Assembly: GCA_015655195.1 (NCBI GenBank)
Contig: JAATFM010000076.1
Span: 1 to 55,978, forward strand
From: Terriglobales bacterium
GTDB taxonomy: Bacteria > Acidobacteriota > Terriglobia > Terriglobales > Acidobacteriaceae
DNA: 55,978 bases
Direction: 5' to 3'
Shown: positions 31,063 through 39,517 of the stretch, in pieces
Numbering within the stretch: position 1 is the first letter of the stretch
Layout: the number at the start of each line of letters is the position of its first letter
The notes under the pieces: generated by a model
Databases searched by the model: none
What the model was told of the DNA's origin: nothing
Seen by the model: only the letters and a program-made list of their open reading frames with translations
Made by a program: the position numbers and the translations under genes

Positions 31063-31132
31063 GCCGGGGATTTATCCCCGGCAAGATGCGCGGGGGCTTT
31101 AGCCCCTGAGGTATGCTTTTTGTTTCAAATTG
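31063..31132. repeat. Composite palindromic repeat (copy C)
   Basis: Two perfect palindromes, GCCGGGGATTTATCCCCGGC (31063-31082) and GGGGCTTTAGCCCC (31093-31106), in the same order as copy A. TTCAAATTG (31124-31132) is close to the reverse complement of the CAGTTTGAA flank seen at copies A and B, with one difference, but lies on the other side. The hairpins lack a T-run, so termination is doubtful. Confidence 0.75.
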
Positions 31133-31177
31133 CTGCTTTGTGCATCGGCGCAATAATAGCCATTATCAAGAGTTGAA

Positions 31178-32224
31178 TTACCGAACCGCCGCTTCGGTTT
31201 TCGCCACGATGGAGCCGGTAGGCAGGAACTTGAGCGAGTAGGCCGTGGTCGGGTCGAAGGCGTTTTTCAGGATTCCCAGCCCCTTCAACTGGTCGTAGGT
31301 GGCCTGCCAGCGCGCCACGGTCATGCGGCCCACTTCCATGTCTTGACCTACAAAGCTGCCATCCTTGAGCGCCTGCGCGGAGTAGGCCTCCTGCGCCGGA
31401 TTCAGCGCCGGGTTTAGCGTGAGCAGGTATTTGTTGACCGGCTCTGGATTTTCGAGATACGCGATCCAGCCTCGGATGCTGGCGCACACGAACTTGGCGA
31501 CAATATCCGGATGCTGCGCGGCGTAATCCCGCGTGACGAATTGCACGCGGTACGGGTCGTAGCCCGAGGAGCTGATGGGAATTGTCCGCACCTCGACATT
31601 GGCCTGCTTGGCGAAGTATGGCTCGCTGGTCATAAAAATCTGCTGGATGTAATTCGGGTCGGATAGAAAATTCGCCACAGAGCGCGTGCTCGAAACCTGC
31701 TTCACGTTTTTGAGGCCGTAGCGGATTGTGACGTATTTGAGCCACGTGGCGCCGGTCTGCGCGGCGATGGTATGGTTTTCGAGGTCTTTGAAGTCGTGGA
31801 CGGGCGAGTCCTTGTGAACCATCACCGCCAGCGGGTCGTGCTGCATGGTGGCGGCGACGGCGACCAGCGGCAGGCCGTTCGCGTTCGCTTCGAGAATCTT
31901 GTCGCTTGAACCCAGACCGAAGTCGGCCCGGCCGTTCATCACGAGCTGCTCGGCGCTGCCAAACTGCGGCAGAGGGACGAGCGTTACGTCGAGCCCTTCG
32001 GCTTTGTAGTAGCCGTTGAGCGCGGCGGCAAAGAAGCCTCCATGCTCCGGCTGCGGATACCAGTCGAGTTGCACGCGCACCGGCGTCAGGCCGTTTGCTG
32101 AGTTGACCGCGCCGCCGCGGCAGCCTGTGCCCGGCACCGTCACGCCCGCGGCCAGCAGAGCCGCACCGAAAGCAGCCCATTTTGTTACTCGCAATACGCG
32201 CGGTATTTGCAATCCCAATCGCAT
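31178..32224 (-). CDS. ABC transporter substrate-binding protein, ThiY/NMT1-like
   Basis: A 348-residue periplasmic binding protein of the NMT1/THI5 family, which includes ThiY (thiamine pyrimidine) and nitrate/sulfonate-type receptors. After a signal with a possible lipobox (PGTGC) the mature part opens VRVQLDWYPQPEHGGFFAAA, the family's ligand-pocket motif, and continues with GYYKAEGLDVTLVP, FGLGSSDKIL and TGATWLKYVTIRYG. ATG at 32224 has AAAGGA about 8 bases upstream; an earlier ATG at 32254 lies past the divergent gene's upstream region. It is divergent from the operon holding the ATPase and permease, and should supply their substrate. A pyrimidine-like ligand is inference. Confidence 0.9.
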   Translation of the reverse strand: MRLGLQIPRVLRVTKWAAFGAALLAAGVTVPGTGCRGGAVNSANGLTPVRVQLDWYPQPEHGGFFAAALNGYYKAEGLDVTLVPLPQFGSAEQLVMNGRADFGLGSSDKILEANANGLPLVAVAATMQHDPLAVMVHKDSPVHDFKDLENHTIAAQTGATWLKYVTIRYGLKNVKQVSSTRSVANFLSDPNYIQQIFMTSEPYFAKQANVEVRTIPISSSGYDPYRVQFVTRDYAAQHPDIVAKFVCASIRGWIAYLENPEPVNKYLLTLNPALNPAQEAYSAQALKDGSFVGQDMEVGRMTVARWQATYDQLKGLGILKNAFDPTTAYSLKFLPTGSIVAKTEAAVR

Positions 32225-32302
32225 TGGCAGAATCCTTTGATTGAAAGCTATCATGGGGGCGTTTTCCTCATGCCGTTTTCATTGCTTCCCTATAAAGGCA
32301 CC

Positions 32303-32869
32303 ATGCTAAGTTCAGATATGGGAAACACTTCGAGAGCGGGCGCGCAAACGCAACTCAATCGCGGCTCGAAGCCGGAGCTTGATCGCAGTCAGATGGCTGC
32401 GCTTGCCGCCTTCACCGCTCGCTCGCTTGAAACCTCCGCGCCGCGGCCTTTTGGAGCCGCCATCGTGCACACGCGCACCGGCAAGCTGCTGCTGCGGGCG
32501 CTGAACGACGCGCACCGGCAGAACGATCCATCGATGCACGCCGAGGTGCGTGCTATCCGTCTCGCCGCTCGCCGGCTCAAGCTGCTCTCGCTGGCCGGCT
32601 ACACGCTTTACACTACCTGCGAACCCTGCCCCATGTGCATGAGCTGCGCCTTGTGGGCGGAGCTGGACCGCGTGGTTTACGGCGCGACAATTGAAGACGC
32701 CAGCCACCACGTCCGCCAGATTCGGATTCCCGCCACCGAGGTTGTCGAGCGCAGCGACATGCGCTGCACAGTTGACGGACCCGTTCTGCGCGAGGAGTGC
32801 TACGCTCTCTTTACACACCCCAACATGCTGCGCGCCTTCAAGCAGTGGGCCACGCGCAGGCGCAAATAG
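32303..32869 (+). CDS. CDA-fold nucleobase/nucleoside deaminase
   Basis: First gene of the seven-gene operon, 188 residues. Zinc motifs HAEVRAIRLAA and TCEPCPMCMSCALWAEL place it in the guanine deaminase/TadA-like group. The C-terminal third (ASHHVRQIRIPATEVVER, CTVDGPVLREE) differs from GuaD and more resembles deaminases of unassigned substrate. An exocyclic amine on a ring compound is the likely target. ATG at 32303 has AAAGG 5 bases upstream. TATAAA at 32292-32297 could be a -10 box, in which case the real start may be ATG 32318. The 78-base gap to the divergent binding protein gene holds both promoters. Confidence 0.85.
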   Translation: MLSSDMGNTSRAGAQTQLNRGSKPELDRSQMAALAAFTARSLETSAPRPFGAAIVHTRTGKLLLRALNDAHRQNDPSMHAEVRAIRLAARRLKLLSLAGYTLYTTCEPCPMCMSCALWAELDRVVYGATIEDASHHVRQIRIPATEVVERSDMRCTVDGPVLREECYALFTHPNMLRAFKQWATRRRK

Positions 32870-32883
32870 TCGAGGACGCTTCC

Positions 32884-34257
32884 ATGTCGCAGGAGATCGC
32901 TGCCGAACTCGCTAAGATCGTCGCTGACCCGGCGCGCGTTCTGACTGCGCCGGCCGTTCTCGATCGGCTCTCGCACGATTTCTACTGGTACTCGCCGATT
33001 TTGCGCCCACAGCTTGTGGACAAACGTGGCGAGGTGGCCGTGCAGCCCGTCAGCGTGGAGGAGATTCTCGCCATCCTGCGCTATGCGGGCGAGCATGAGA
33101 TTCCCGTCACGACGCGCGGCGCGGGAACGGGCAATTACGGCCAGTGCGTGCCGCTTCATGGCGGCATTGTGCTCGATCTCTCGTTGATGGACCGGCTCGA
33201 AGAGATTACGCCGGATGGTGTTGCCGTCTGCCAGCCGGGGCTGCGGCTGGGCGCGCTGGAAACCGAGGCCCGCGCACAGGGCTGGGAGCTACGGATGTAT
33301 CCGTCCACGCTGGTAAAAGCCTCCATCGGCGGCTTTCTCGGCGGAGGGTCGGGGGGCATTGGCTCGGTGGCTCACGGCGGCCTGCGCGACTTCGACACGG
33401 TGCGCGCCTTCGAGGTTGTCACGATGGAGGACCCGCCACGCGTGGTGCTGCACGAGGGCGCGGCAGTGCATGAAATCCTTCACGCATGGGGCACCAACGG
33501 CATTCTCACCCGCATCTGGTTTGCGCTTACGCCCGCCGTTCAGTGGACGCAGGCGACGATTGCCTTCGACAGCTTCGACGCGGCCTTTACCTTTGCGGAA
33601 TCCATCGCTGTTGGTTCGGAGTGGACGAAGCGGCTTGTCACTGTTTTCGAGTGGCCGATTCCGTCCTTCTTTACTCCCGTGAAGCAGGTGATGCGCGAAG
33701 GTAAGGCGCTTGTGCTTGTGATGATTGCCACGGAGCAGCTTGAAGCGTTGCGCGCTGTGGCCCAATCCGCCGGCGGTGAAGTAGCTTTTGCTGGCGCTTA
33801 CGACGGCCCGCGCACGCAGCCGTTGCTGAGTGACTACACCTGGAACCACACGACGCTCTGGGCCATGAAGGCCGACCCCGAATGGACCTATCTGCAATGC
33901 GGCTTCTCGCCCTCGGATTGCCGCGAGCAGTTTCGCAAGCTGCGTGAGCGCTTCGGGACTGACTTTCTCTTCCACATTGAATTTATGAAGAATGGCGAGG
34001 GAGTCGTGATTCCCGGCGCGATTCCGGTTGTTCGCTTTAGCACACCCGAGCGCTTGCAGGAGATGATCGATACCTGCCGCGAGATTGGCGTCTTCGTTGC
34101 TAATCCGCACGTAAACTATCTCGAAGATGGCGGCCGCTTCCGGCCCGATAACGTTCAGCTCCGCGCCAAACAGAAGTACGACCCGCGCGGCTTGCTCAAC
34201 CCCGGCAAGATGATCAGCTTTCGCAGGGAGACACCTGAAGTGGAAATTGCCCAATGA
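32884..34257 (+). CDS. FAD-linked oxidase (PCMH/VAO family)
   Basis: A 457-residue soluble flavoprotein of the vanillyl-alcohol oxidase/GlcD superfamily. The FAD-binding core reads PVTTRGAGTGNYGQCVPLHG and later SIGGFLGGGSGGIGSVAHGG. The C-terminal cap has the family ending YDPRGLLNPGKMISF. No Fe-S or signal sequence is present. The natural substrate of this subgroup is unknown. Within the operon, a ring carbon oxidation between deamination and hydrolysis is plausible, and it is conceivable that it replaces a missing xanthine- or hypoxanthine-type oxidation. That is inference. The start is ATG 32884, 14 bases after the previous stop. Confidence 0.88.
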   Translation: MSQEIAAELAKIVADPARVLTAPAVLDRLSHDFYWYSPILRPQLVDKRGEVAVQPVSVEEILAILRYAGEHEIPVTTRGAGTGNYGQCVPLHGGIVLDLSLMDRLEEITPDGVAVCQPGLRLGALETEARAQGWELRMYPSTLVKASIGGFLGGGSGGIGSVAHGGLRDFDTVRAFEVVTMEDPPRVVLHEGAAVHEILHAWGTNGILTRIWFALTPAVQWTQATIAFDSFDAAFTFAESIAVGSEWTKRLVTVFEWPIPSFFTPVKQVMREGKALVLVMIATEQLEALRAVAQSAGGEVAFAGAYDGPRTQPLLSDYTWNHTTLWAMKADPEWTYLQCGFSPSDCREQFRKLRERFGTDFLFHIEFMKNGEGVVIPGAIPVVRFSTPERLQEMIDTCREIGVFVANPHVNYLEDGGRFRPDNVQLRAKQKYDPRGLLNPGKMISFRRETPEVEIAQ

Positions 34258-35048
34258 AGACATGGATTCCCGACGCGTGCAACTTCGCCTACCTGACATG
34301 GAAACAAGTCGACGCGCTGCCGCGCGAGTCCACGCTGCTGGTGCTGCCCACGGCGGCTATCGAGCAGCACGGGCATCATCTGCCGCTGGCGACAGATACG
34401 CTCATCAATAATCTGCTGCTCGGCAAGGCGCTGGAGCTGGTTCCCGCAGAGCTGCCGATTTATGCGCTGCCGCCAGTCTGTTACGGCAAGAGCAACGAGC
34501 ATCTTGGTTTTCCCGGTACGCTTTCCGTCAGCGCTTCCACTTTCATGGCCGTGGTGCGCGACCTGGGCGCGAGCATTGCGGCAGGAGGCTTCCAGAAACT
34601 TGCCCTCTACAACACGCATGGCGGCAACGCCTCGCTCGTCGATGTGCTGGCGCGCGACCTTCGCGCCGAGTTTGGCCTGCGGACCTTTTCGCTCTTCGGT
34701 TCGCCGGGCACGAGCTTCGAGGGCGTTACCCCGCAGGAGCGCACCTACGGCTTCCACGCGGGCGAGATTGAGACTGCGTATCTGCTGCACGCTACGCCGG
34801 AGCTGGTTCGCACCGCCGAGTACACCTCGAATTACATTGCGCGTGTTGAGACGCCGGAGTTGCTGAAGCCCGAAGGCTCGTCGGCCAACTTCGCATGGCT
34901 CACGCGCGACATCGCTCCCAGCGGTGTGCTCGGTGATCCTACGGCGGCAACGGCGGAGAACGGCGCACGCTGGGCTGACGAAGCTGCCGCGCGGCTCGCG
35001 GAGATTCTTGTCGCCATGTACAACTTTGTTCCGAAGCACGGAGCTTGA
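34254..35048 (+). CDS. Creatininase-family amidohydrolase
   Basis: A 264-residue member of the creatininase family, metal-dependent amidases that open cyclic amides (creatinine) or act on related N-formyl and lactam substrates. Metal ligands are seen in AAIEQHGHHLPLATDT, NTHGGNASLVD and GFHAGEIETA. Its ATG overlaps the FAD oxidase stop by 4 bases (ATGA), so the two are coupled. The pocket residues cannot be used to name a substrate; a cyclic amide made by the previous two enzymes is the simple reading. The CocE/NonD gene starts 3 bases after its stop. Confidence 0.92.
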   Translation: MKTWIPDACNFAYLTWKQVDALPRESTLLVLPTAAIEQHGHHLPLATDTLINNLLLGKALELVPAELPIYALPPVCYGKSNEHLGFPGTLSVSASTFMAVVRDLGASIAAGGFQKLALYNTHGGNASLVDVLARDLRAEFGLRTFSLFGSPGTSFEGVTPQERTYGFHAGEIETAYLLHATPELVRTAEYTSNYIARVETPELLKPEGSSANFAWLTRDIAPSGVLGDPTAATAENGARWADEAAARLAEILVAMYNFVPKHGA

Positions 35049-35051
35049 TCG

Positions 35052-36773
35052 ATGGCATTCGTTGACTGCGGCAACGGAGTGCGATTGGAGCGGGGCGTGG
35101 AATGTCGTCTCAGCGATGGGACGGTGCTGGTCTCCGACCATTACTATCCGGCAGATGCTGGCGAGGGATCAGGTTGCTGGCCGACGCTCTTCATGCGCCA
35201 GCCCTACGGACGCGACATTGCCTCGACCGTCGTTTACGCGCATCCGGTCTGGTTTGCGCGCCACGGCTACCACGTCTGCATTCAGGATGTGCGCGGGCGC
35301 GGCAGCTCGACGGGCGAGTTTTATCCGTTTCGCAGCGAAGGCCGCGATGGTGCGGAAGCGATTGCATGGCTGCGCAAGCATCCGGCGTGCAATGGCCGCA
35401 TCGGCATGTACGGCTTCTCGTATCAGGGAGCCACGCAGTTGCTTGCCGCTGCCGAGCAACCCGAGGGGCTTGTCTGCATTGCTCCGCACATGACTGCCGC
35501 GGACCTTTATCATGGCTGGTTTTACCATCAGGGCGCGCTGCGGCTCAGCTCTACGCTTGGCTGGGGAATTCAGATGCTGCGCGAAGATGCGCGGCGCAAG
35601 GGGCTGCGTGAAGCGAGCGACAAGCTCGAAGCCGCGTGGGCGAATATTCGCGCGCAAGCTGCGTCGGCACCCTATGCTTTGCATCCCGCGCTTGCCGATC
35701 CGGCGCTGCCGACTTACGTTACTGACTGGATCTCGTATCGCGAGCCGGGTGACTACTGGACTGCACAAGACATCAGCACGCGGCTCGACCGGATTCAGGT
35801 TCCTGCGCTCCACATTTCCGGCTGGTATGACACGTATCTCGAAGGCTCCATCGCGGGCTTTCTGGCACTGCGCGAACACGCGGGCACGGAGTTTGCGCGG
35901 GAAAATCAGTTTTTGATTGCCGGCCCTTGGGCGCATATTCCGTGGGGCGACCGCGTGGGCGAGGCGAAGCTCGGCGAGGCCGCGAATCTCGATACGGATG
36001 AGCTGCTGCTGTGCTGGTTCGATCACTGGCTCAAGGAAGCGCCGCGATGGAATGAGCATCCGCGCGTCCGCTACTTTTCACTCGGTGCGAATGAGTGGTT
36101 TTCTGCGGGGGAATGGCCGGCTGAGGCGGCGTTTCCGCTGTATCTGCACAGCGACGGCAATGCGAATTCGCGCAAAGGTGATGGAGTGCTTTCGACTGAG
36201 CTTCCGACTGCAGACGAGCCGCAAGATGTTTTCGTCTACGATCCCGAAGTGCCGGTGATGGCTCCGGGAGGGCCGCAGGCGCTGAGCGGGCCGATGGATC
36301 AGGCCGCGGCTGAGTTGGGAAACAATCTGCTCGTCTATACCTCCGCGCCGGCTGCTTGTACCACAGAGGTTTTCGGACAGCCGCGTGTTGTTCTCTATGC
36401 TGCTACTTCCGCGCCGCACGCCGATTTCACTGCGAAGCTCGTTCGCGTTACGCCTGCGGACCGCGCGGAATTTCTCTGCATCGGCATTGCGCGCAGCTCG
36501 TGGCTCTTCCGCGACTCGGGCTATGCCGCTGACGTGGTCCGCGCATGGGAGTTTACGCTGGAGCCGATTGCCTTTGTTCTTGCGCCTGGCGAGCGGCTGC
36601 GGCTTGAAATCGCAAGCTCGGCTTTTCCGCTCTACGACCGCAATCCCTCTAACGACACGCTGCCGCAGCTTGCCGACAACTGGAGCTGGGCGCGATCCAC
36701 GCAGCAGGTGTTGCATGACGCGGCGAATGTGTCGGTTCTTTATCTGCCCATGAAGGGAGAGCCGGGATGGTAG
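35052..36773 (+). CDS. CocE/NonD-family (S15) hydrolase
   Basis: An alpha/beta-hydrolase of 573 residues, related to cocaine esterase and X-Pro dipeptidyl peptidase. The nucleophile is Ser123 in GMYGFSYQGATQL, the acid is Asp in ISGWYDTYLEG and the base is His in IAGPWAHIPWGD. The C-terminal jelly-roll domain follows (about residues 340-573), with SSWLFRDSGYAADVV. There is no signal peptide, so it works in the cytoplasm. It should split an ester or amide in the operon's substrate after ring opening. It starts 3 bases after the creatininase-family gene and overlaps the ABC ATPase start by 7 bases. Confidence 0.92.
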   Translation: MAFVDCGNGVRLERGVECRLSDGTVLVSDHYYPADAGEGSGCWPTLFMRQPYGRDIASTVVYAHPVWFARHGYHVCIQDVRGRGSSTGEFYPFRSEGRDGAEAIAWLRKHPACNGRIGMYGFSYQGATQLLAAAEQPEGLVCIAPHMTAADLYHGWFYHQGALRLSSTLGWGIQMLREDARRKGLREASDKLEAAWANIRAQAASAPYALHPALADPALPTYVTDWISYREPGDYWTAQDISTRLDRIQVPALHISGWYDTYLEGSIAGFLALREHAGTEFARENQFLIAGPWAHIPWGDRVGEAKLGEAANLDTDELLLCWFDHWLKEAPRWNEHPRVRYFSLGANEWFSAGEWPAEAAFPLYLHSDGNANSRKGDGVLSTELPTADEPQDVFVYDPEVPVMAPGGPQALSGPMDQAAAELGNNLLVYTSAPAACTTEVFGQPRVVLYAATSAPHADFTAKLVRVTPADRAEFLCIGIARSSWLFRDSGYAADVVRAWEFTLEPIAFVLAPGERLRLEIASSAFPLYDRNPSNDTLPQLADNWSWARSTQQVLHDAANVSVLYLPMKGEPGW

Positions 36774-37555
36774 CGGAGACAGGCCCAACAGGCGGGACAG
36801 TTCCTGAGATTGCGTTCGACGCGGTCGGCAAGCGCTTCCGCGACGGTGCGGCTGTGCTGGAAAAGATTTCGCTCAGCGTGGAGCGCGGGGAGTTTGTCAC
36901 GATTCTTGGCCCTTCGGGCTGCGGAAAATCGACGCTGCTGCGGCTTGTCTCCGGCCTGAGCCCGATCACGGAAGGCGCGATCCGCGTGAATGGCATGACG
37001 CCGCAGAACGCGCGGGAGTTAATGAGCTTTATCTTTCAGGATTCGACGCTGCTGCCCTGGCGTACTGTGGAGCAGAATGTCGGGCTGGGCCTTGAGCTGG
37101 AACATGCGGCACGGACGATGCGCCAGGAGCGCGTGGCGCAAATGCTCGATCTTGTACAGCTCGGCCACGTGGCGCGCAGCTATCCGCGACAGCTCTCGGG
37201 CGGGATGAAAATGCGCGTTTCGATAGCTCGCGCACTCGTGAGCCGTCCGCGCATTCTGCTCATGGACGAGCCGTTCGCAGCGCTCGACGAGATGACGCGC
37301 GACCGCATGAACGAGGAGCTTCTGCGCCTCTACGCGGAGCAGAAGTGGACGGTGCTTTTTGTCACGCACTCGGTGGCGGAGGCTGTTTTTCTTTCGACGC
37401 GCATTGTGATTCTTGCGCCGCATCCGGGGCGCGTGGCGCACGATATTGCCATTGATCTCCCCTGGCCGCGCACGGCGGAGACGCGCGAGTCATCAGCATT
37501 CGAGGAGGCCGTGACGCGCGCCTCCCGCCTGCTGAGAGGAGCGCAGAACGCATGA
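36767..37555 (+). CDS. ABC importer ATPase (nitrate/sulfonate/ThiZ type)
   Basis: ATP-binding subunit of an importer of the nitrate/sulfonate/taurine class, 262 residues. Walker A is GPSGCGKST, the Q-loop is FIFQDSTLLPWRTVEQN, the signature is LSGGMKMR and Walker B is ILLMDEPFAALDE, with the switch His in FVTHSVAEA. It pairs with the permease encoded next (4-base overlap) and presumably with the divergent ThiY-like binding protein at 31178-32224. The operon arrangement implies that the catabolic enzymes act on what this importer brings in. Confidence 0.95.
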   Translation: MVAETGPTGGTVPEIAFDAVGKRFRDGAAVLEKISLSVERGEFVTILGPSGCGKSTLLRLVSGLSPITEGAIRVNGMTPQNARELMSFIFQDSTLLPWRTVEQNVGLGLELEHAARTMRQERVAQMLDLVQLGHVARSYPRQLSGGMKMRVSIARALVSRPRILLMDEPFAALDEMTRDRMNEELLRLYAEQKWTVLFVTHSVAEAVFLSTRIVILAPHPGRVAHDIAIDLPWPRTAETRESSAFEEAVTRASRLLRGAQNA

Positions 37556-38343
37556 AGAAGCGGGCCTGGCTCATCACAAACAGCGCGATTGTCTTTGCGG
37601 TTCTCATCGGTCTGTGGTCGCGTGCGGTTGCTATCGCGCACATCCCGGTTTACATGCTGCCCGGTCCGGGCGCGGTTCTCTCCGCTGCGCGCGAGCGTTT
37701 TCCGTCGCTGCTCAACTCGCTTGAAATTACGACGATGGAAGCCGCTGGCGGGCTTGCCGCCAGCCTCATTGTTGGCATCGCAGTGGCGCTCGTCTTCGCG
37801 CAGTGGCGCTGGCTCCGGCAGCTCGTCTATCCTTACACGATCCTGCTGCAAACAGTGCCGATTGTCGCAATTGCGCCGCTGATTATTAACTGGATCGGTC
37901 CGGGGATTCCGGCGGTTATGCTTGTTACCTTCATCATCTGCTTGGCGCCGATCATCGCGAACACCACGCAGGGGCTCATCAGCGTGGACCGCAATCTGAT
38001 CGATCTCTTCCTGATGCACAAGGCCACGCCCGCGCAGGTGCTGCTCAAGCTGCGGCTGCCGCACGCGCTGCCGAATCTCTTTACCGGCGTTCGTATCTCG
38101 GCGGGAATTGCCGTGATCGGCGGCATCACGGGCGAACTCTTTGCCGGTTCGACACGCGTGGGCGAGGGTGGGTTGGGCTATTCGATCATTTATGCGAACA
38201 ACCAGATGGAAACCAGCTACATGTTCGCGCTGGTCGCGGCGGCTACGCTGCTCGGCTTCGGCTTTTTCTTTCTTGTGATGTTCTTCGAGTGGCTGGCGCT
38301 GCATAACTGGCATGAGTCGAGCCGTGAGCCGGCCAGCGAATAA
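37552..38343 (+). CDS. ABC importer permease (SsuC/ThiX type)
   Basis: Inner-membrane subunit of 263 residues with about six helices, including SAIVFAVLIGLWSRAVAIA and VMLVTFIICLAPIIANTT. The EAA loop is present near residues 140-175, with LFLMHKATPAQVLLKLRLP and NLFTGVRISAGIAVIGGIT, which contacts the ATPase. It overlaps the ATPase gene by 4 bases and is followed after 18 bases by a DUF3891 gene. One permease gene only, so the transporter is likely a homodimer. Confidence 0.94.
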   Translation: MKKRAWLITNSAIVFAVLIGLWSRAVAIAHIPVYMLPGPGAVLSAARERFPSLLNSLEITTMEAAGGLAASLIVGIAVALVFAQWRWLRQLVYPYTILLQTVPIVAIAPLIINWIGPGIPAVMLVTFIICLAPIIANTTQGLISVDRNLIDLFLMHKATPAQVLLKLRLPHALPNLFTGVRISAGIAVIGGITGELFAGSTRVGEGGLGYSIIYANNQMETSYMFALVAAATLLGFGFFFLVMFFEWLALHNWHESSREPASE

Positions 38344-38361
38344 CGATCAGGAGTCGGAACG

Positions 38362-39183
38362 ATGTTGCGGATGGAAACAGAAGACGGCTGGCAGCTTATT
38401 ACGCATCCGGATCATGCGCGGCTTGCGGGCGCATTTGCGGCGGCGTGGGGGAATGCGAGCTTTCGGCGTCCGGAGCCGCGTCCGCGAGTGCTGCTCGGCA
38501 TTGCCTCGCACGATGACGGCTGGGCTGCGCGCGATGCTGCGCCTTCGATTACGCGCCAGGGCAGGCCGTCGGCGTTTTCTACGGAGCTTGTGGGCAAGTA
38601 TTCGGCATTCGAGGAGATCGATATTGCCGACTACCTTGCAGTGCGCGGCCGCGCCGTTCGCATCATTGCAGAAAAAGATCCCTATGCGGGGCTGCTGGTG
38701 GCGATGCACACTTACAACCTGCTGACTGACCACGCTGATCGTTCGACGATTGCGCCGGAAGGGCTGGCGCTGCTCGACGATTTCCTCGCTGCGCAGCGGG
38801 TGTATCAGGAGGGGCTGCGCGACGCGATTGTGGCGGATGCGACGCTTGCGCCGGAGGAGAAAGCGTCGCAGACGATTCTTGAACACTTTCGGCTTTTGCA
38901 GGCCTGCGACAATCTCTCGCTGCTGACCTGTGTGGCGTATGACAGGCCGGCGCACTTGCTGCATCCGCTGCCCCTGAATGATGGCAGTGTGAGCGAGGTG
39001 CGGGTCGAGCCGCTCGCGGCCCGCGTCTTTCGGCTTGCGCCGTGGCCGTTTGCGGAGCCCGAGCTAGTTTTCCGGTTTCCGGCGCGGCGGATTGCGGGGA
39101 AGACCTTTGCTTCTTCGGCGGAGCTTGCGGAGGTTTTCCGGGCTGCTTCGGTGGAAGAGCTTTCTGTGACGCTGCGGGAGTGA
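38362..39183 (+). CDS. DUF3891 family protein
   Basis: The last gene of the operon encodes a 273-residue protein of the DUF3891 family, whose function is unknown. Conserved features are LITHPDHARLAGAFAAAWG, LGIASHDDGWAARD and the helical middle with VAMHTYNLLTD, EEKASQTILEHFRLLQACDN and LSLLTCVAYDR. The His-Asp pair in ASHDDGW and the other conserved His suggest an HD-like, metal-dependent hydrolase fold, but this is only resemblance. Its place directly after the transporter genes, with 18 bases of spacing, makes a role in the same pathway likely. Confidence 0.85.
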   Translation: MLRMETEDGWQLITHPDHARLAGAFAAAWGNASFRRPEPRPRVLLGIASHDDGWAARDAAPSITRQGRPSAFSTELVGKYSAFEEIDIADYLAVRGRAVRIIAEKDPYAGLLVAMHTYNLLTDHADRSTIAPEGLALLDDFLAAQRVYQEGLRDAIVADATLAPEEKASQTILEHFRLLQACDNLSLLTCVAYDRPAHLLHPLPLNDGSVSEVRVEPLAARVFRLAPWPFAEPELVFRFPARRIAGKTFASSAELAEVFRAASVEELSVTLRE

Positions 39184-39213
39184 GATAAGAGCAGCGAGTC
39201 AGCGGTTGTGGTC

Positions 39214-39257
39214 TCCCACCCTCGTGCCAGAAAGAAAGCGCAAGGATGGGGCACGGG
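39214..39257. repeat. CCCACCCT-type inverted repeat (copy 1)
   Basis: CCCACCCTCGTGC and GCGCAAGGATGGG form an imperfect 13-base stem (10 of 13 positions pair) around a short A-rich loop. A closely similar element sits at 52529-52568. The 334-base gap from 39184 to 39517 holds this element and a strong terminator further on, and no gene. Confidence 0.65.
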
Positions 39258-39397
39258 GCTTTGTGGTATCCCAGCTCCCAACACGAGGAACCTGGAGCAT
39301 CCAGCTTATTGCACTGATTTCGGTGCAATTGGAGCATTTTCGGCTTGTTTCTCATATTGTGAGATCGCAGGAGGGGGAGGGGCCTGTCCTGTCCCTC

Positions 39398-39446
39398 AAA
39401 TACGCCGGCCCGATTCCTGAAAGGAATCGGGCCGGCGTATTTTTCT
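39398..39446 (+). terminator. Strong hairpin terminator between operon and TonB receptor gene
   Basis: A perfect 21-base inverted repeat (arms 39398-39418 and 39422-39442) around GAA, core CGCCGGCCCGATTCCT. It is followed on the plus strand by TTTT, so it ends the seven-gene operon. It lies 72 bases past the stop of the convergent receptor gene and may also block read-through from that side, though the T-run there is poor. Confidence 0.88.
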
Positions 39447-39517
39447 ATTGATTTGAGTGTGGCAGGTTCGGCGAAATAATGTGCAAAATTTCGGAAAGAG
39501 ATTTTGCGACTCGCGGA

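Noticed and set aside
31063..31106. Hairpins of repeat copy C as a transcription terminator for the NIPSNAP gene
   Set aside because: Stems are good but no T-run follows either one, and the same units lie in places where no terminator is needed.
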